From GCA-2687025 sp964473525 (lineage in GTDB: Bacteria; Poribacteria; WGA-4E; GCA-2687025): a stretch of 64,000 nt of DNA. The stretch is from positions 5,472 through 69,471 of the forward strand of contig CAYYPK010000033.1 of NCBI GenBank assembly GCA_964473525.1, read 5' to 3'. The notes under the pieces are model-generated. The model made no database searches. It worked only from the letters and a program-made list of their open reading frames with translations, and was not told the DNA's origin. A program made the translations under genes and the position numbers. Each line of letters begins with the position of its first letter. Position 1 is the stretch's first letter. Shown piece after piece: positions 1 to 7,806 of the stretch.

Positions 1-1684
1 CGGAGTTGAGCACCTCGCGTCCCGCAGGGGGCAGGCCAAACGACACGTTCGAGATGCCGAGGACCGTCCGTGTGCCGGGGAACCGTTCCTTGAGCGCACG
101 CACGCCCTCCACCGTCTGTCCACCAGCGTCCATGTACGTGGCGTCGCCGGTGCCGACCGGGAACACGAGCGGATCCCAGATGATGTCCTCCTCGGGCACG
201 CCATACCTGCCGGTCAGCAGATCGTATGACCGCTCCGCGATGGCGAGCTTGCGCTCCACCGTGACGCCCATGCCCTGGTCGGGATCCTCGTCGATCGTAC
301 CGACCACGAGTGCGGCGCCGTACTGCTTCGCGAGTGGGACGACCCGCGCGAAGCGGTCCTCGCCATCCTCCAGATTGACGGAGTTGATGATCGCCTTGCC
401 CTGCGAGTATCTCAGCGCCTGCTCGATGACCGTGGCGTCCGTCGAGTCCACCATGATCGGCATCTTGATCTTCTTCACGAGCCGCTCGTAGAACTGGCGC
501 ACGTCCTCGGCTTCGTCGCGGTCGGGGTCCTGAAGGCAGACGTCGATGACGTGCGCTCCGCCTCGCGCCTGACGCCTCGCGATCTCCGCCGCCTCGTCGT
601 ACTTGCCGCGCTCGATGAGTCGGCGGAACTTGCGGCTGCCAAGCACGTTCGTCCGCTCGCCTACGAAGTACGGCCTGCCATCGTCCTCGACGGTAAGCAG
701 GTCGAGCCCGGACACCTGGGTGCGGGAGTATTCCGCCGCGGCCCGGGGCGGGTAGGAGGACGCCACCTCGGCAAATGCCGTGACGTGCGCGGGCGTCGTC
801 CCGCAGCATCCACCGATGGCGTTCAGCCAGCCGTTCTCAGCGAACCGCGACAACACGGCCGCCATCGCCGCGGGCGACTCGTTGTAGTCGCCGTTCTCGT
901 CTGGCAGGCCTGCATTTGGCACGCACGTTACCCGCGTCTTCGCGATGTCGGCGAGCGCGCGGACGTGGTCGGTCATGAACGTGGGGCCGGTCGAGCAGTT
1001 GACACCCACACTGAAGAGCGGCAAGTGCTCGACGGCCACGGCGAGGGCCTCGATCGCCTGACCCCCGAGAGTCGCCCCCATGAGTTCGACAGTGCCGGAC
1101 AGCATCACGGGCGCGTCGGCGCCAGCGTCGTCGAGGGCGGCGCGGATCCCGGTGATCGCCGCCTTGATGTTCAGCGTGTCCTGCGCGGTCTCCAAGAGCA
1201 GCAGGTCGACGCCGCCCTCCAGGAGCGCGGCCGCCTGCGCGTAGTAGACGTCGCGGACTTCCTCCCACGTGATCCCGCCGGTCACGGTAATCGACTTGGT
1301 GCCGGGACCCAACGAGCCGGCGACGAGCCTCGGCCGGTCAGGTGTCGACGCGGCGTCCGCGGCCGCGCGCGCCACTTCGGCCGCGGCGAGGTTCACCGCC
1401 ACCACCTCGTCCTGTAGGCCGTATTCGGCCAGCACGGTGCCCGACCCGCCGAACGTGTTGGTCTCGATGATGTCCGCGCCGGCGGCCAGGTACTCCGCGT
1501 GGATGTCCTGTATGACTTGAGGCCTCGTCACGGACACGTAGTCGACGCAGCCCTCGTACTGCTCGCCGCCGTAGTCGGCCGCGCTCAGGTCGCGCTGTTG
1601 GATGCTCGTGCCCATGGCGCCGTCGAGCACCATGATGCGGTCGGCGAACAGAGCCTCGATTTCGGGCGGGGTCAGTCGGGGCAA
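1..1684 (-). CDS. metH: Cobalamin-dependent methionine synthase, N-terminal part (runs off left edge)
   Basis: Transfers a methyl group from 5-methyltetrahydrofolate to homocysteine via cobalamin. About 561 codons are visible. The homocysteine-binding domain comes first (VLDGAMGTSI near residue 20, zinc-ligand motifs GVNCS and IGGCCGTTP). The start of the pterin-binding domain follows, with GISNVSFGLPPAGREVLNS at the window edge, a MetH signature. The cobalamin and reactivation domains would lie outside. No ATG precedes the conserved region. A TTG at 1684-1682 sits 9-10 nt after a GGGAAGGGA ribosome site and overlaps the upstream stop by 11 nt, so I start there. It is translationally coupled to the methyltransferase/MTHFR fusion, which supplies its methyl-folate. 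The family is certain; the start is inferred. Confidence 0.93.
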   Translation of the reverse strand, partial: MPRLTPPEIEALFADRIMVLDGAMGTSIQQRDLSAADYGGEQYEGCVDYVSVTRPQVIQDIHAEYLAAGADIIETNTFGGSGTVLAEYGLQDEVVAVNLAAAEVARAAADAASTPDRPRLVAGSLGPGTKSITVTGGITWEEVRDVYYAQAAALLEGGVDLLLLETAQDTLNIKAAITGIRAALDDAGADAPVMLSGTVELMGATLGGQAIEALAVAVEHLPLFSVGVNCSTGPTFMTDHVRALADIAKTRVTCVPNAGLPDENGDYNESPAAMAAVLSRFAENGWLNAIGGCCGTTPAHVTAFAEVASSYPPRAAAEYSRTQVSGLDLLTVEDDGRPYFVGERTNVLGSRKFRRLIERGKYDEAAEIARRQARGGAHVIDVCLQDPDRDEAEDVRQFYERLVKKIKMPIMVDSTDATVIEQALRYSQGKAIINSVNLEDGEDRFARVVPLAKQYGAALVVGTIDEDPDQGMGVTVERKLAIAERSYDLLTGRYGVPEEDIIWDPLVFPVGTGDATYMDAGGQTVEGVRALKERFPGTRTVLGISNVSFGLPPAGREVLNS

Positions 1685-3528
1685 GGCAGCGTCCCTTCCC
1701 GTTCGCGTATGTAGTCGACGAGCTCGTACGCCATCTCGTAGCGGCGGAGCATCGGTATGATGTAGATGTGGCGGAACCCAGCGTCGAGCGCCATGTCGAT
1801 GTACTCACGCGCGATCGCCACACCCTCGGATTCAGGGTCGGAGGCGGCGTGCATGCGCGCCCGCACTGCCTCTGGAATCTCGAAGCCGGGCACCTCGTTG
1901 TGCAGGAAGTCCGCGTTCCGCCCGCTGATGATCGGTACGATGCCCACGAAGATGGCCACGTCCATGTCACGCGTTTTCTGGCGCAGCTCCTCGGTGCGCT
2001 CTCGGTTCTCGGGCGGCTGTGTCATCGCGTACCTGGCGCCCAGCGAGACCTTCTTCTCGAGCCGGCGTAACTCGCCGTCCATCCGCGCTCGGTTGGGATT
2101 CAGCGCGCACCCGATGGTGAACGACGTCGAGCGGCTGATGGACTCGCCGCCCATGTTCTCGCCACGGTTCATCCGCGAGAGCATGTCGATGAGCCCGAAC
2201 GAGTTCGTGTCGAAGACCGACGTGCCCTCGCTGCCCCCGAGCGAGATGGGGTCGCCCGTGATCGCGAGGACGTGATTGATCCCCAGCACGTAACCGCCGA
2301 GTAGCTCGGACTGCTGGCCGATGAGGTTCCGGTCGCGACACGTGCAGTGGCAGATGGCGGTGAGACCCGTTTCCTTCTGGATAAGGTGGCTTAGCGCCCA
2401 ACTGCTCATGCGCACTGACGCGAGTTGGTTCTCCGCAATGCTGACGGCGTTCACGCCGCGCCTCTTCAGCTCTCCCGCGACTCGGACGGCCGCGTTGATG
2501 GCGAGCCCGCGCGGCGGGTCGACCTCGACGATGACGTTTACCGGGTGCGTGTTTGCCTTGAGGAAGTCCGGCGGCCCGGGGACGGCAACGCGCGGCGCCT
2601 TCCGCTTCCGCCGCCGCTTCGGAGGCGCGGGCGGAGGGGTGGTCGCGCGGGGCGCCGGCGCGCGGCCCGCTACTCTCTTCGCCACCTGGCGGATGTGGTC
2701 GGGGGTCGTGCCGCAGCACCCCCCGATGAGGTTCGCGCCAGCGGCCGCCATGTCGTCGGCCGTGTCGGCGAAGTAGTCGGCGTTGCTGGCGTAGAGCAGT
2801 CGGCCCTCGACGTACCGGGCGAAGCTGGCGTTGGCGAACACGGAGATGGGCCGATTGGTTGCCTCGGCCATCGCGCGCACGGCACGCAGGGCGGCGTTCG
2901 GCCCGCCGGGGCCGCAGTTGACCCCAATGACGTCTACGTCCAGCGCCTCAAGGGCCCGCGCCACGTGGGCGGGATCGCTGTCGCTGCCGACACGCGGGCG
3001 GGCGGAGGCGGTCATCTGGGCCACGACAGGCAGGTCGGCAACGGCGCGCGCCGCCCGTACGGCCGTCTCGAGCGCGTCTAGCCTGCCGAACGTCTCGATG
3101 ATGAGCGCATCGACGCCGCCCTCGTGCAGTGCGGCGATCTGCTCTTGCCACACCTCCTCGGGGGTCGTTCCTTCACCTAGCTCCCACTGTCCCGCTGGCC
3201 CGACGGAACCGAGGACGTAGCCGTCATCGCCTGCCGCAGCGCGCGCCAGACGCGCGCCCGCGACGTTGATGGCGACCAGGTCGTCCGCCAGTCCTGCCCC
3301 CGTCAGCTTGTTCCGGTTCGCTCCGAACGTGTTCGTCTCGATGGTCTGCGCGCCGGCCTGTCGGTACTCCTCGTGCACGGCCCGGACAGCGTCGGGGTGG
3401 GCGATGTTGAGACGCTCGAAGTTGCCCTCCAGGGGCACTCCCTTTGCGTGGAGGTACATGCCCATCGCGCCGTCGCCGACGAGTACCTGCCGTGTAAGAT
3501 GGTCCACGAACGACTTGCTGTCGGGCAC
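1672..3528 (-). CDS. Bifunctional homocysteine S-methyltransferase / methylenetetrahydrofolate reductase
   Basis: 618 residues. Residues 1-285 form a homocysteine methyltransferase domain (VGDGAMGMYL, GVNCGPGG with Cys205, IGGCCGTTP with Cys271 and Cys272 as zinc ligands). A basic, proline-rich linker follows (about 286-320, KRRRKRK). Residues 325-618 form a MetF-like TIM barrel that reduces 5,10-methylene-THF to 5-methyl-THF (ITGDP, SFTIGCALNPN). This is the YitJ-type arrangement known from Bacillus. The start is a GTG just after GGGTAGGGA. It heads the methionine operon and overlaps metH, so both methyl-folate supply and use are encoded together. Two homocysteine-binding domains, one in each protein, are therefore made from one transcript. 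The domain assignment is firm. The methyl donor used by the N-terminal domain is not known. Confidence 0.93.
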   Translation of the reverse strand: MPDSKSFVDHLTRQVLVGDGAMGMYLHAKGVPLEGNFERLNIAHPDAVRAVHEEYRQAGAQTIETNTFGANRNKLTGAGLADDLVAINVAGARLARAAAGDDGYVLGSVGPAGQWELGEGTTPEEVWQEQIAALHEGGVDALIIETFGRLDALETAVRAARAVADLPVVAQMTASARPRVGSDSDPAHVARALEALDVDVIGVNCGPGGPNAALRAVRAMAEATNRPISVFANASFARYVEGRLLYASNADYFADTADDMAAAGANLIGGCCGTTPDHIRQVAKRVAGRAPAPRATTPPPAPPKRRRKRKAPRVAVPGPPDFLKANTHPVNVIVEVDPPRGLAINAAVRVAGELKRRGVNAVSIAENQLASVRMSSWALSHLIQKETGLTAICHCTCRDRNLIGQQSELLGGYVLGINHVLAITGDPISLGGSEGTSVFDTNSFGLIDMLSRMNRGENMGGESISRSTSFTIGCALNPNRARMDGELRRLEKKVSLGARYAMTQPPENRERTEELRQKTRDMDVAIFVGIVPIISGRNADFLHNEVPGFEIPEAVRARMHAASDPESEGVAIAREYIDMALDAGFRHIYIIPMLRRYEMAYELVDYIREREGTLPCPD

Positions 3529-3869
3529 TCCCTACCCGTCCTTCCTCGCTGTACACACGGACGCTGAGCGAGCAGCGCGGTCACACCGCGGACGAATGGT
3601 ATCACACCGCGTCGCGCGGGGCGCCGGCGTTGGAGGTGGTGGCGGGTCGGCCCAGCGGTTCAGGGCTGGGCAGCGGTCGCCGCTAGCGGCGATGGTGTCG
3701 TGCCTGACTGGGCGCCGGGCCTGTAGGCGGACACGGCGCGCTGCCCTGACGTGCGCTGATCGAGTACCCCTGATCGCGAGGGCCCGCGTCGCCCGCTGAC
3801 CGCGTGCACGGAAAGGCGACCCCATACGTTGGGATCGCCAAAATCCGTGGGTCCGCCCAAGTCGTGGAA
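3529..3869. other. Intergenic leader upstream of the methionine operon
   Basis: About 340 bp without a convincing gene, lying between the porin stop and the methyltransferase/MTHFR start; all flanking genes are on the minus strand. I looked for SAM, SAH and cobalamin riboswitch cores on the minus strand and did not find one. It holds a perfect 16-bp palindrome (listed separately). At the porin stop, TGGAATC/GATTCCA can pair around a 3-nt loop, which could act as a weak hairpin. Confidence 0.5.
3677..3692. promoter_or_regulatory. Perfect 16-bp palindrome, possible operator
   Basis: TCGCCGCTAGCGGCGA is identical to its reverse complement. It lies about 150 nt upstream of the methionine operon start codon, in DNA with no gene. 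Such symmetry fits a dimeric repressor site, but no regulator gene is nearby and no second copy was noticed in the window. In GC-rich DNA it could also be chance. Confidence 0.3.
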
Positions 3870-4628
3870 TCAGGGATTCCAGTTGTAGCTCGTGCCGATG
3901 GTAACGAACGGCAGGACGCCGTCCGTTTCGGGGTTGTAGGCGATGGACATGCCGACCGCGACCGACGACTCCCCGCCCGCGGGAGTGTGGAACGCGACGC
4001 TGGGGGTGATGTCGACCAACGCTGTGGAGTCCACACCGTAGTAGTTCGGGCTCTCGCCGGCGATCCCCAGAGTCAGTCCGAGGCTGAGATGACCCAGCGG
4101 GTAGCTGACGCTTGGGGCAATGTAGAGCGAGTCGTCCTCGTCACCGTCGATGTTCATGTAGGCGTCGACGCGCAGGCTCAGGTCCGGGTCGATGAGCGCG
4201 CCGACATCGGCGCCGACGAAGGCCTCAAGGATGTGGCCTTCCTCACCGTCGGCGTTCGCGGATCGGAACGGCGCGCCGACGGGGAACACGTAGTCGATCA
4301 CCCCCGCAGAGACCGCGATGTCACCCACCGGGTAGGTGGCGGCCACCGTGTAGTCGATCTCGCTGTTGCCGCTCACCTCGTCCTCAGGGCCCGCCATGTA
4401 CCAGACGTTCGCGGCGACGGAGCCGTCGCCCACTGGGTAGGACACGTCGAGGGTCGGTTGCACGAAACCGCGCGTGCCACCAGGCGAGTGTCCGCCTCTC
4501 CAGTAGTGGGCGCTGGCGTACGTGACGTCGAGTGTTACGTCGACGTCTCCCGCACTGGCGCCGACCCCTAGCCCGACGATCCCGGCGGTTAGCATCGCGC
4601 TCGCGACGAAACGTCCGCAACGTGTCAT
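3870..4628 (-). CDS. Small outer-membrane beta-barrel protein, TIGR02001/TorF-like porin family
   Basis: 252 residues with a signal peptide (residues 1 to about 26) followed by repeated amphipathic strands of alternating polar and hydrophobic residues. It ends in an aromatic strand, TIGTSYNWNP, as outer-membrane barrels do. The pattern resembles the TIGR02001 (Gcw_chp/TorF) family, whose genes often lie beside PII and ammonium-transport genes. Here it follows glnA and glnB, which supports that reading and suggests uptake of a nitrogen compound. No amtB is present. A GGGAGAA ribosome site precedes the ATG and can be sequestered by an upstream hairpin (separate entry). The family is inferred from composition, length and context rather than from one diagnostic motif. 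Confidence 0.7.
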   Translation of the reverse strand: MTRCGRFVASAMLTAGIVGLGVGASAGDVDVTLDVTYASAHYWRGGHSPGGTRGFVQPTLDVSYPVGDGSVAANVWYMAGPEDEVSGNSEIDYTVAATYPVGDIAVSAGVIDYVFPVGAPFRSANADGEEGHILEAFVGADVGALIDPDLSLRVDAYMNIDGDEDDSLYIAPSVSYPLGHLSLGLTLGIAGESPNYYGVDSTALVDITPSVAFHTPAGGESSVAVGMSIAYNPETDGVLPFVTIGTSYNWNP

Positions 4629-4635
4629 GAGTGTA

Positions 4636-4684
4636 GTTCTCCCGTGCGTACGCCGCGCCGTCGCTGGCGCGCGGTGTGGAGAAC
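4636..4684 (-). promoter_or_regulatory. Leader hairpin that can mask the porin ribosome-binding site
   Basis: In the transcript, GTTCTCC (4684-4678) can pair fully with GGAGAAC (4642-4636). The latter is the Shine-Dalgarno region ending 7 nt before the porin ATG. An inner GCGCC/GGCGC stem (4666-4670 with 4655-4659) would stack in the loop. This is the geometry of a translational switch or thermosensor, but no ligand-binding fold is evident. Confidence 0.4.
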
Positions 4685-4705
4685 CCCACGTTGGGCGGAC
4701 GAGAG

Positions 4706-5044
4706 CTAGATAGCCGTCGCGCCGCGCTCGCCGGTGCGGATGCGGACGGCTTCGTCAATGCTGCTCACGAAGATCTTGCCGTCGCCGATCTTGCCAGTGG
4801 ACGCCGCCGCGACCACCTTCTCGACGACCTCATCGACGTCATCGTCGTCGATGACGACCTCAATCTTCAGTTTGGGGATGAATTCGATCGTGTATTCGCT
4901 GCCGCGGTAGAGCTCCGTGTGGCCCTTCTGCCGACCGAATCCCCTTACCTCGCTCACCGTCATCCCTTGGACGCCGATTTCGCGCAGAGCTTCCTTCACG
5001 TCGTCCAGCTTGAACGGGCGAATGATGCATTCGACTTTCTTCAC
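4706..5044 (-). CDS. glnB: Nitrogen regulatory protein PII
   Basis: 112 residues, the usual PII length. It forms trimers that bind ATP/ADP and 2-oxoglutarate and report nitrogen status to glutamine synthetase control, NtrBC-type kinases or ammonium channels. The N-terminus MKKVECIIRPFKLDDVKEAL, the T-loop RGSEYTIEF with the uridylylatable tyrosine at residue 51, and the B-loop TGKIGDGKIFV are all intact. It lies 154 nt downstream of glnA on the same strand. GlnB and GlnK cannot be separated by sequence alone; linkage to glnA rather than amtB favours the GlnB role. Confidence 0.95.
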   Translation of the reverse strand: MKKVECIIRPFKLDDVKEALREIGVQGMTVSEVRGFGRQKGHTELYRGSEYTIEFIPKLKIEVVIDDDDVDEVVEKVVAAASTGKIGDGKIFVSSIDEAVRIRTGERGATAI

Positions 5045-5155
5045 GAGCCTCGACCTCCAACGAGAGGTGGAACCGACTGCGCCGGATGCGCCTCCTGTGC
5101 CGGTCCCATCTAACTTACGACGATGATGGCTGCGCGGATACAGCGCTGATGGCGT

Positions 5156-5186
5156 GTAGACGCGCCGCGCGGGGCGACGCGTCTAC
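5156..5186 (-). terminator. GC-rich hairpin after glnA (attenuator or processing site)
   Basis: A perfect 9-bp inverted repeat, GTAGACGCG and CGCGTCTAC, surrounds a 13-nt loop starting 13 nt beyond the glnA stop. No uridine run follows, so it is not a classical intrinsic terminator. It may stabilise the glnA mRNA or reduce read-through into glnB. Confidence 0.4.
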
Positions 5187-5198
5187 CGAAGGCGTAGC

Positions 5199-6620
5199 CT
5201 AAATGTCGTGGTAGAGGTAGAACTCGTGTGGATGCGGACGCAGCCGCACGGCGTCGACCTCTTCCTCGCGTTTGTATTCGATGTACTTCTCGATGAAGTC
5301 CGGCGTGAACACGTCGCCTTGCAGCAGGAAGTCGTGGTCGGCTTCCAGCGCGTCCAGCACCTTGTCGAGTGAGTCGGGAACCTGCTCGATCGCCGCGAGC
5401 TCTTCCGGCTCGAGGTCGTACAGATCCTTGTCCACCGGCTCGCCCGGGTCGATGCGGTTGCGGACGCCGTCCAGGCCAGCCATCAGCATCGCGGCGAACG
5501 CGATGTACGGGTTGCAGGAGGGATCGGGCGTCCGCAACTCGATGCGCGTCGCCTTCTCCGAGCTCGAGTACGTCGGGATGCGGATGCAGGCGCTACGGTT
5601 GCGCTGCGAGTACGCCAGACTGACCGGCGCCTCGAAGCCCGGCACCAGGCGCTTGTACGAGTTCGTCGTTGGCGCGATGAGCGCGCACAACGCCGGCAGA
5701 TGACGGAGCAGCCCACCGATGTAGTGCAGGGCCGTCTCGCTCAGGTTGGCGTACGCGCCGCCACCATCGTAGAAGACGTTCTTGCCGTCCTTCCAGATGC
5801 TCTGGTGGCAGTGCATCCCCGAGCCGTTGTCCTCGAAGAGCGGCTTCGGCATGAACGTCGCGGTCTTCCCGGCGGCGCGGGCGACGTTCTTGACGATGTA
5901 CTTGTAGATCATGAGCTTGTCGGCGACGTCCACGATCGAGTCGAACCGGATGTCGATCTCGTTCTGGCCGCCCTGCGCCACTTCGTGGTGGTGCAGTTCG
6001 ACATCGATGCCCGCCTCGATCATCTGAAGGACCATCTCCGAGCGCAGATCCTGCATGGTGTCCGAGGGCGGCACGGGGAAGTACCCCTCCTTGGGCCGCG
6101 GCTTGTATCCGAGGTTCCCGCCGGCTTCCTCGCGGCCGGAGTTCCAGTTCCCCTCGCCCGAGTCCACGCTGTAGAACTGCGTGTTCGTGGCGCCGCCGTA
6201 GCGGATGTCGTCGAACACGAAGAACTCCGCCTCGGGGCCGAAGTAGGCCTCGTCACCGACGCCCGTGTCCTTCAGGTAGTTCAGCGCCTTCTGAGCAATG
6301 TACCGCGCGTCGCGCGAGTAGCTCTCCAGCGTGATGGGATCCTTGATGTTGCAGATGATGCTAAGCGTGGGCACCTTGCACGCGGGGTCCACGATGGCCG
6401 TCGAGGGGTCCGGGAACAGCAGCATGTCGCTCTCGTGAATCTGCTGGAAGCCGCGGATGCTGGACCCGTCGAACCCGAGGCCTTCCTCGAACAGATCCTC
6501 GCTGAGCTCACCTACGGGGATGCTGAAGTGCTGCATCATGCCGGGCAAGTCTGTGAACTTGAAGTCCACCATCTGGACACCGCTACTCTTAGCGAGTTCC
6601 AGTACTTCCTTGGGCGTCAT
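5199..6620 (-). CDS. glnA: Glutamine synthetase type I
   Basis: Condenses ammonia and glutamate to glutamine using ATP; a cytoplasmic dodecamer. At 473 residues it is full length. Motifs seen include GFDGSSIRGFQ (beta-grasp), the catalytic stretch ending NGSGMHCHQS, the glutamate-site region SYKRLVPGFEAPV and RIELRTPDPSCNPY. The segment DKDLYDLEPEE with Tyr401 matches the adenylylation loop of GSI-beta enzymes, so GlnE-type control is expected. A strong GGAGGAAA ribosome site sits 9 nt before the ATG. A sigma-54 promoter lies about 150 nt upstream, and glnB and the porin follow on the same strand. This is a nitrogen-regulated assimilation cluster. Confidence 0.97.
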   Translation of the reverse strand: MTPKEVLELAKSSGVQMVDFKFTDLPGMMQHFSIPVGELSEDLFEEGLGFDGSSIRGFQQIHESDMLLFPDPSTAIVDPACKVPTLSIICNIKDPITLESYSRDARYIAQKALNYLKDTGVGDEAYFGPEAEFFVFDDIRYGGATNTQFYSVDSGEGNWNSGREEAGGNLGYKPRPKEGYFPVPPSDTMQDLRSEMVLQMIEAGIDVELHHHEVAQGGQNEIDIRFDSIVDVADKLMIYKYIVKNVARAAGKTATFMPKPLFEDNGSGMHCHQSIWKDGKNVFYDGGGAYANLSETALHYIGGLLRHLPALCALIAPTTNSYKRLVPGFEAPVSLAYSQRNRSACIRIPTYSSSEKATRIELRTPDPSCNPYIAFAAMLMAGLDGVRNRIDPGEPVDKDLYDLEPEELAAIEQVPDSLDKVLDALEADHDFLLQGDVFTPDFIEKYIEYKREEEVDAVRLRPHPHEFYLYHDI

Positions 6621-6974
6621 CTATGGATTTCCTCCATTGGGGTTGTCGCCGACACCCGCTCTTCGGGCGTCGCCACGCCAGGGGTGGCCGACGTCCTGGC
6701 GTCCATCGCGCGTCGACGACGCGAGCGGTGTCACGGTTCCCTGCGAACCGCTGCCGCCTGATGCGGCTGGCGCAAGGTACGTGCCACAGGGCTCCTTGCT
6801 GAACCAACGCGCGCGTCTCGTCCGCTTTTGGCGGTCGACCTGGCGAGCGCCGCCGCGACGCACACGTCGTCGCGCGCGCGCCAGGGACGCCCCGCCCTCA
6901 TTTTGGGCAATTCCGTGCTGAATTCTTGGGCATCGGTGGCTTCGTGTCAAGCGGCGAGCCGATACGCGCGCGGC
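6621..6974. other. glnA leader and promoter region
   Basis: 354 bp without a gene between glnA and dcd, both minus strand. It contains the sigma-54 promoter listed separately. The predicted leader also contains a small hairpin (CGGTTC/GAACCG, about 6734-6749). I did not find a clear NtrC site with TGCAC half-sites; the nearest candidate near 6904-6925 is poor. Confidence 0.5.
6772..6787 (-). promoter_or_regulatory. Sigma-54 (RpoN) promoter for glnA
   Basis: The minus strand reads TGGCACGTACCTTGC. This matches the -24/-12 consensus TGGCACG-N4-TTGC in every fixed position, with exactly 10 nt between the GG and GC dinucleotides. The predicted start is near 6760, giving a 5' leader of about 140 nt before the glnA ATG. 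The position upstream of glnA is the classic place for this promoter type, so chance is unlikely. Confidence 0.85.
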
Positions 6975-7547
6975 CTAACGCGCGGAGTTCTCCACGCGAG
7001 GGAGGACGATGCCTTCCTGGCCCTGGTACTTCCCCTTCTTGTCGAGGTAGGAAACCTCGCACGGTTCGTCCGATTGCAGGAAGATCGCCTGCCCGATGCC
7101 TTCGTTCGCGTATATCTTCGCTGGCAGGGGAGTCGTGTTCGATATCTCGAGCGTCGCGTACCCTTCCCACTCCGGCTCGAACGGCGTCACGTTCAGGATG
7201 ATGCCGCACCGCGCGTACGTAGACTTGCCCAGGCACACTACCAGGGTATCCCGCGGGATGCGCCAGAACTCCACGGTGCGGGCCAGCGCGAACGAGTTCG
7301 GCGGGATGACGCACGTCTCCGCCTGTAGCTCGACGAAGGCTTCCTGCCGGAAGTCCTTGGGATCGACTACCGTCGACGACACGTTCGTGAACACCTTCCA
7401 CTCGTCCGCTACCCGGAAGTCATACCCAAACGACGACAGGCCGTAGCTGACGCAGCCACCCTCTCGCACCTGCGTGCCTACGAACGGTTCTATCATCCCA
7501 ATCGTGTTGGACATCTCCCGTATCCAGCGATCCGACTTCACCGCCAT
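6975..7547 (-). CDS. dcd: dCTP deaminase
   Basis: 190 residues, the usual size of the trimeric Dcd/DUT-fold deaminase that turns dCTP into dUTP for thymidylate synthesis. The family core GKSTYARCGIILNVTPFEP, followed by WEGYATLEISNT, is intact, as is the C-terminal nucleotide-closing segment with KGKYQGQEG. The ATG follows GGAGACGCAGG. The reading could in principle be a bifunctional dCTP deaminase/dUTPase, which sequence reading alone does not separate. It stands alone, divergent from ymdB. Confidence 0.94.
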   Translation of the reverse strand: MAVKSDRWIREMSNTIGMIEPFVGTQVREGGCVSYGLSSFGYDFRVADEWKVFTNVSSTVVDPKDFRQEAFVELQAETCVIPPNSFALARTVEFWRIPRDTLVVCLGKSTYARCGIILNVTPFEPEWEGYATLEISNTTPLPAKIYANEGIGQAIFLQSDEPCEVSYLDKKGKYQGQEGIVLPRVENSAR

Positions 7548-7806
7548 CCTGCGTCTCCAAGCGTTTGGCCAGGTACATCAGTCGAGTGTCTACGCAGCAG
7601 AACGTGACGCCGGTTGGGTGGTTACACGGCTCCGACGAGCCGCGCCGATTGTCGGCGTGACGGGGGTCCGATAGTATGGCTGGACGGAGCGCGTGAGGGC
7701 CTCGCGATAGCCCAGTGAGCGGCTCGCGGAGTAGAATGAGGTTCCGTTCTCCCGACGCAACAACGGACGCGATGCAGCGCGACCACTCCTACGGACGGCA
7801 GGCAGC

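Noticed and set aside
3529..3869. Possible SAM, SAH or B12 riboswitch before the methionine operon
   Set aside because: Core sequences of these classes were not seen on the minus strand; only a palindrome and short hairpins are present.
6734..6748. Small CGGTTC/GAACCG hairpin in the glnA leader as a riboswitch
   Set aside because: It is only a 6-bp stem with no conserved loop; no glutamine riboswitch core is present.
5700..6761. 353-codon open frame on the plus strand opposite glnA
   Set aside because: It is the antisense shadow of a certain glnA frame. GC-rich codon use keeps several frames open; no motif or ribosome site supports it.
7548..7806. 259-bp gap that could hide 6S, SRP or another small RNA
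   Set aside because: I looked for the 4.5S tetraloop core and 6S features near xse genes and saw only short, imperfect inverted repeats.
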